A stretch of DNA of 7,621 nucleotides from positions 1-7,621 of the forward strand of contig JACXTQ010000398.1 in assembly GCA_016919605.1 (NCBI GenBank). Direction: 5' to 3'. Made by a program: the position numbers and the translations under genes. The notes beneath the pieces were generated by a model. It made no database searches, had not been told where the DNA came from, and saw only the letters and a program-made list of their open reading frames with translations. The stretch comes from Methylovulum sp. Lineage in GTDB: Bacteria; Pseudomonadota; Gammaproteobacteria; Methylococcales; Methylomonadaceae. Position 1 is the first letter of the stretch, and every line of letters begins with the position of its first letter. Below are positions 5,990 to 7,621 of this stretch, piece by piece.

Positions 5990-6020
5990 TAGTCGCGTAC
6001 CGCTAACTCGATCTACGCCG

Positions 6021-6153
6021 GAGCGTCACTGCTATTAAGTTAAGTATTTATGCCTGTAATTTCAGCAAGATAAAAAATATACGTCATCGTTCCCACGCTC
6101 CGGCGTCACTGCCATTAAGTTAAGGATTTGTATCTGTAATATCAACAAGATAG
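6021..6153 (+). repeat. Two tandem ~53-bp repeat units offset by 80 bases
   Basis: Unit 1 (6021-6073) and unit 2 (6101-6153) align without gaps at an 80-base offset. They share GCGTCACTG, then YATTAAGTTAAG, then the CTGTAAT and CAAGATA blocks, with roughly 80% identity by eye. Unit 2 includes the left end of the MITE-like element, so unit 1 may be a left-over end from an earlier insertion or a partial duplication. Confidence 0.7.
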
Positions 6154-6332
6154 GATTAACCGTTCGCCTGTCCCCAGACCACCCTTGTGGTGGAGCTGGT
6201 CGAAGGGTGGGCGGTTAATCCGGTCATGGTTCGACAGGCTCACCACGAACGGATTAACTTACCACGACCTTAACTCAATAGCGTTTTCTATGTTATTGAA
6301 TATAAATAGTATTCCTTAACTTAATAGCAGTG
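6107..6332. mobile_element. 226-bp MITE-like element with 20-bp terminal inverted repeats
   Basis: The left end CACTGCCATTAAGTTAAGGA (6107-6126) is the reverse complement of the right end TCCTTAACTTAATAGCAGTG (6313-6332) at 19 of 20 positions. There is no ORF inside. The interior contains a long imperfect hairpin and a GTTCGACAGGCTCACCACGAAC-like stretch typical of dispersed bacterial intergenic repeats. Size, terminal repeats and lack of coding capacity fit a non-autonomous MITE. No clean target-site duplication is visible, and no related transposase is in the window. Confidence 0.6.
6153..6221. repeat. Long imperfect hairpin inside the MITE-like element
   Basis: GGATTAACCG (6153-6162) pairs perfectly with CGGTTAATCC (6212-6221), and nested within it CCACCCTT (6179-6186) pairs with AAGGGTGG (6203-6210). 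Downstream, 6228-6259 carries a second module with the GTTCGACAGGCTCACCACGAAC core, ending in CGGATTAAC. That ending echoes the outer arm in inverted form. If transcribed it could act as a strong structure between the spike and holin-like genes. Confidence 0.7.
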
Positions 6333-6426
6333 ATTTATGCCCAGAGGGTACGCTCCGGCGTGGGAACGATATGAAACGTCTAACCTAAGCAATCGCTTTG
6401 ATCTTTCCCCTAACCGGAGACCCTCC

Positions 6427-6711
6427 ATGCTTAACTACCTCGTTTTCACAGAACTGGTGCTGATCGGCCTGTTTGGCGGTTTGGCTAACTACACCGTCAA
6501 CATGGCTAAAGGCCATATCCAATGCAATTTCTTGACTTACCTTAGCGGTGCGTTTACCGCCACCCTCGCCAGCTTGGGTGCGATTGTCATGGCCGCCATC
6601 GGCGTGATGCAATCAGGCGCGGTGGATTTGGGCAGCCCGACCCTGTTCGTGCTGATGTTCAGTTCCGGCTACATCTGCGACAACACCGCCAACCGTGCGC
6701 CTACACCTTAA
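6427..6711 (+). CDS. Holin-like three-TM small membrane protein
   Basis: A 94-residue hydrophobic protein with three predicted membrane segments: about 5-24 (LVFTELVLIGLFGGLANY), 37-61 (TYLSGAFTATLASLGAIVMA and onward) and 68-87 (PTLFVLMFSSGYICDN). Size, segment number and position next to baseplate genes fit phage holins of the LydA/superfamily III kind, which form membrane lesions that let lysins out. The GLFGGLANY and C-terminal SSGYxxDN regions recall that group, but similarity is too weak to name a family. The start is ATG 6427 with GGAGA six bases upstream; an in-frame ATG at 6337 would add 30 polar residues encoded by the palindromic repeat and is rejected. No endolysin gene accompanies it in the window. 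A 437-bp repeat island separates it from the spike gene, so it is probably not coupled to the upstream genes. Confidence 0.65.
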   Translation: MLNYLVFTELVLIGLFGGLANYTVNMAKGHIQCNFLTYLSGAFTATLASLGAIVMAAIGVMQSGAVDLGSPTLFVLMFSSGYICDNTANRAPTP

Positions 6712-6925
6712 TTTATAGGCAAGCTATTACCCATGTAAAAATCGTGCCAGAACCGCTTTAGGTGGCGGTGTTAATAATTTAGGTTATGCCAGTAAATAAC
6801 GCACAGCGTTAATTTAAGCAAAAGGTGTTTAATAGTCTCAAGCAAAGTGATTAATAGACAGCGCTGGGCTTAAATGGCGTTATCGCCACTACCTTAAACA
6901 ACACTTAACATCAGGAATACCCGCT
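6712..6925. other. 214-bp intergenic region with three small hairpins
   Basis: No gene is seen. Three short perfect inverted repeats occur: ACCGC/GCGGT (6752-6756 and 6765-6769), TAACGC/GCGTTA around ACA (6797-6811), and TGGCG/CGCCA around TTAT near 6873-6886. None is followed by a T-run, so they are not standard terminators. The region is AT-richer than its neighbours and could hold the promoter of the PLAT-like gene, but I cannot assign -35/-10 boxes. Confidence 0.45.
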
Positions 6926-7438
6926 ATGTGGATAGGTTCAATCAGATTAATCGTACATACCAAAAACGCCGCCAACGCCGGCACTGACAACGTGGTGCTG
7001 GCCCATGTCATCAGAGACAGTGTCACGCTGGTTTCGTTGCGCTTGGATTACCCCAATGAGAACGATTTGGAGCGCAATGCCATCAGAAATTATGACTACA
7101 TGGGGCCTACCCGGCTACCGCGCCGTAACGACCAAACCCCCGAACTGCCTTCCGGTGTCGGCCAAAGCCCGATGCCTTACCCTGGCTATGGCTTGGAGTT
7201 TTCTAACGGCTTACCTAAGCATCTTAAGCTGCAATTGGAAATATTGGGTGATGATATGTGGATCAAGGATAACGTGGATTTGTATGTCCGGCAAATCCGT
7301 CAAAAGGCGACCAGCTTTGACACCTTGGCGTGGGTGGAAGACAACGAATGGACATATGTCGCCACTTGGGCGCAAGACTTCGCCCTCAGCACCGATTCCA
7401 GCGAAGGCGTGAGCAAATTAAACTTAAATTTAACTTAG
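6926..7438 (+). CDS. PLAT/LH2-like domain protein
   Basis: A 170-residue protein whose layout resembles a PLAT/LH2 beta-sandwich. An opening strand IRLIVHTKNAANAGTDNVVL carries the hallmark AGTD (18-21). Then comes LRLDYPNENDLERNAI with NYDYMGP (the 'ndFerG...d.f..' region), and later LKLQLEILGDDMWIKDNVDL around residues 100-119, where the Trp precedes the final strand. PLAT domains usually bind membranes, lipids or partner proteins. A Pro/Gly-rich insert (residues 61-87) makes this copy unusual, and there is no signal peptide. The C-terminal 45 residues (TLAWVEDNEWTYVATWAQDF) may form an extra strand pair. ATG 6926 is preceded by AGGA 9 bases upstream. It lies downstream of phage-tail-like and holin-like genes and ahead of a strong terminator, so it may be the last gene of that cassette. 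The domain call is from pattern recognition and is moderate; the role is unknown. Confidence 0.6.
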   Translation: MWIGSIRLIVHTKNAANAGTDNVVLAHVIRDSVTLVSLRLDYPNENDLERNAIRNYDYMGPTRLPRRNDQTPELPSGVGQSPMPYPGYGLEFSNGLPKHLKLQLEILGDDMWIKDNVDLYVRQIRQKATSFDTLAWVEDNEWTYVATWAQDFALSTDSSEGVSKLNLNLT

Positions 7439-7448
7439 CCGCCCTCTC

Positions 7449-7492
7449 AGCCCCACCCCCTGCGCAGTGGCGCGGGGGGTGGGCGCTCTTTT
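7449..7492 (+). terminator. Strong rho-independent terminator
   Basis: Arms 7452-7465 and 7470-7483 form a 14-bp stem (13 Watson-Crick pairs and one G-T) around the tetraloop AGTG. CGC and a short pyrimidine tail ending in TTTT (7489-7492) follow. It begins 10 bases after the PLAT-like stop. There is no matching T-run for the minus strand, so it mainly ends plus-strand transcription before the convergent Gly/Tyr-rich gene. Confidence 0.85.
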
Positions 7493-7497
7493 AAGCG

Positions 7498-7621
7498 TTA
7501 ACGGTGATGCCAGCCCCTGCCGCCGCCCCAGCCTCTGTAGCCATAGCCGCCCCGATAACCATAGCCACCATGGCCGTAGCCTCGGTAGCCGTAGCCGCCG
7601 CCATAACCGCCGACCGGATAC
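7498..7621 (-). CDS. Gly/Tyr-rich protein, 3' end only
   Basis: On the minus strand, 40 codons run in from the right edge to TAA at 7498-7500. They encode a low-complexity sequence of GYG, GGYGYRG, YGHG and GYGYRGWGGG units ending in RGWHHR. It is almost entirely Gly, Tyr and Arg, with single Trp and His residues. Such sequences occur in exported structural proteins of sulfur-oxidising Gammaproteobacteria (sulfur globule proteins) and in other glycine-rich surface or RNA-binding proteins. The Arg and His content is higher than I expect of classical sulfur globule proteins, so that identification is only a suggestion. The N-terminus, where a signal peptide would settle the matter, lies outside the window. 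The gene converges on the plus-strand terminator, and no separate terminator for it is visible. Confidence 0.65.
   Translation of the reverse strand, partial: YPVGGYGGGYGYRGYGHGGYGYRGGYGYRGWGGGRGWHHR

Larger units (their letters stand above)
6086..6370. repeat. Split palindromic repeat flanking the MITE-like element
   Basis: Positions 6086-6106 read ATCGTTCCCACGCTCCGGCGT and 6350-6370 read ACGCTCCGGCGTGGGAACGAT. Both share the core ACGCTCCGGCGT and carry opposite halves of what would be one GTTCCCAC...GTGGGAAC palindrome. Joining them through the shared core rebuilds a complete hairpin, suggesting that the sequence between them was inserted into, or duplicated at, an existing palindromic repeat. 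Confidence 0.6.

Noticed and set aside
6337..6426. 30-residue N-terminal extension of the holin-like protein
   Set aside because: It is encoded by the palindromic repeat, is polar, and the internal ATG at 6427 has a good ribosome-binding site.
5990..6426. tRNA, attachment site or riboswitch in the repeat island
   Set aside because: Hairpins are explained by dispersed repeats; no tRNA cloverleaf or TTC-arm motif and no integrase nearby.
7005..7412. 135-residue plus-strand ORF
   Set aside because: Out-of-frame shadow of the PLAT-like gene, rich in Trp, Cys and Met with no recognisable pattern.

Overview
The window looks like an accessory stretch of a gammaproteobacterial chromosome. That reading rests on the gene families seen, on dispersed palindromic repeats, and on a Gly/Tyr-rich protein end that recalls sulfur-globule proteins. 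Thiotrichales or Methylococcales would fit, but the genus cannot be fixed from sequence alone. Most of the window is GC-rich. Roughly 1290-3450 is strikingly AT-rich (a hand-counted 60-base sample at 2341-2400 is 32% GC, against 58% at 4801-4860), so that block was probably acquired separately.

Layout. Bases 3-176 are the 3' end of an OB-fold (tRNA_anti-like) gene, and 304-633 is a small cupin. Next, on the minus strand, comes a decayed toxin-antitoxin locus: a toxin tail (1065-1190) followed by an antitoxin (711-1061) that appears to be a fusion of two antitoxin families. This locus lies between two copies of a 40-bp palindromic repeat exactly 540 bp apart. The AT-rich block holds two minus-strand genes: a helical protein with a His/Cys cluster (2898-3413), followed by a four-TM coiled-coil DUF4407 protein (1286-2863). 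A 308-bp gap with extreme C/G strand bias follows.

From 3722 a plus-strand phage-tail-like cassette begins: putative tube, unknown helical protein, baseplate hub and trimeric spike. Its four genes overlap by 1-4 bases at each junction and so are probably translationally coupled. A 437-bp repeat island follows, containing a 226-bp MITE-like element with 20-bp terminal inverted repeats. Then come a holin-like three-TM protein (6427-6711), a PLAT/LH2-like protein (6926-7438) and a strong rho-independent terminator. Converging from the right edge is the 3' end of a Gly/Tyr-rich protein.

How the parts may work together. Tube, hub and spike would form the tip of a contractile-tail or injection-type needle. 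The small membrane protein could provide lysis or release, and the PLAT-like protein could bind a lipid or protein surface. No sheath, tape measure, wedge, capsid, terminase or integrase gene lies in the window, so this is either a domesticated or minimal device or one piece of a scattered prophage. The DUF4407 pair is the other candidate for an undescribed system, a membrane coiled-coil protein with a soluble helical partner. Functional linkage within either group is inferred from gene order only.
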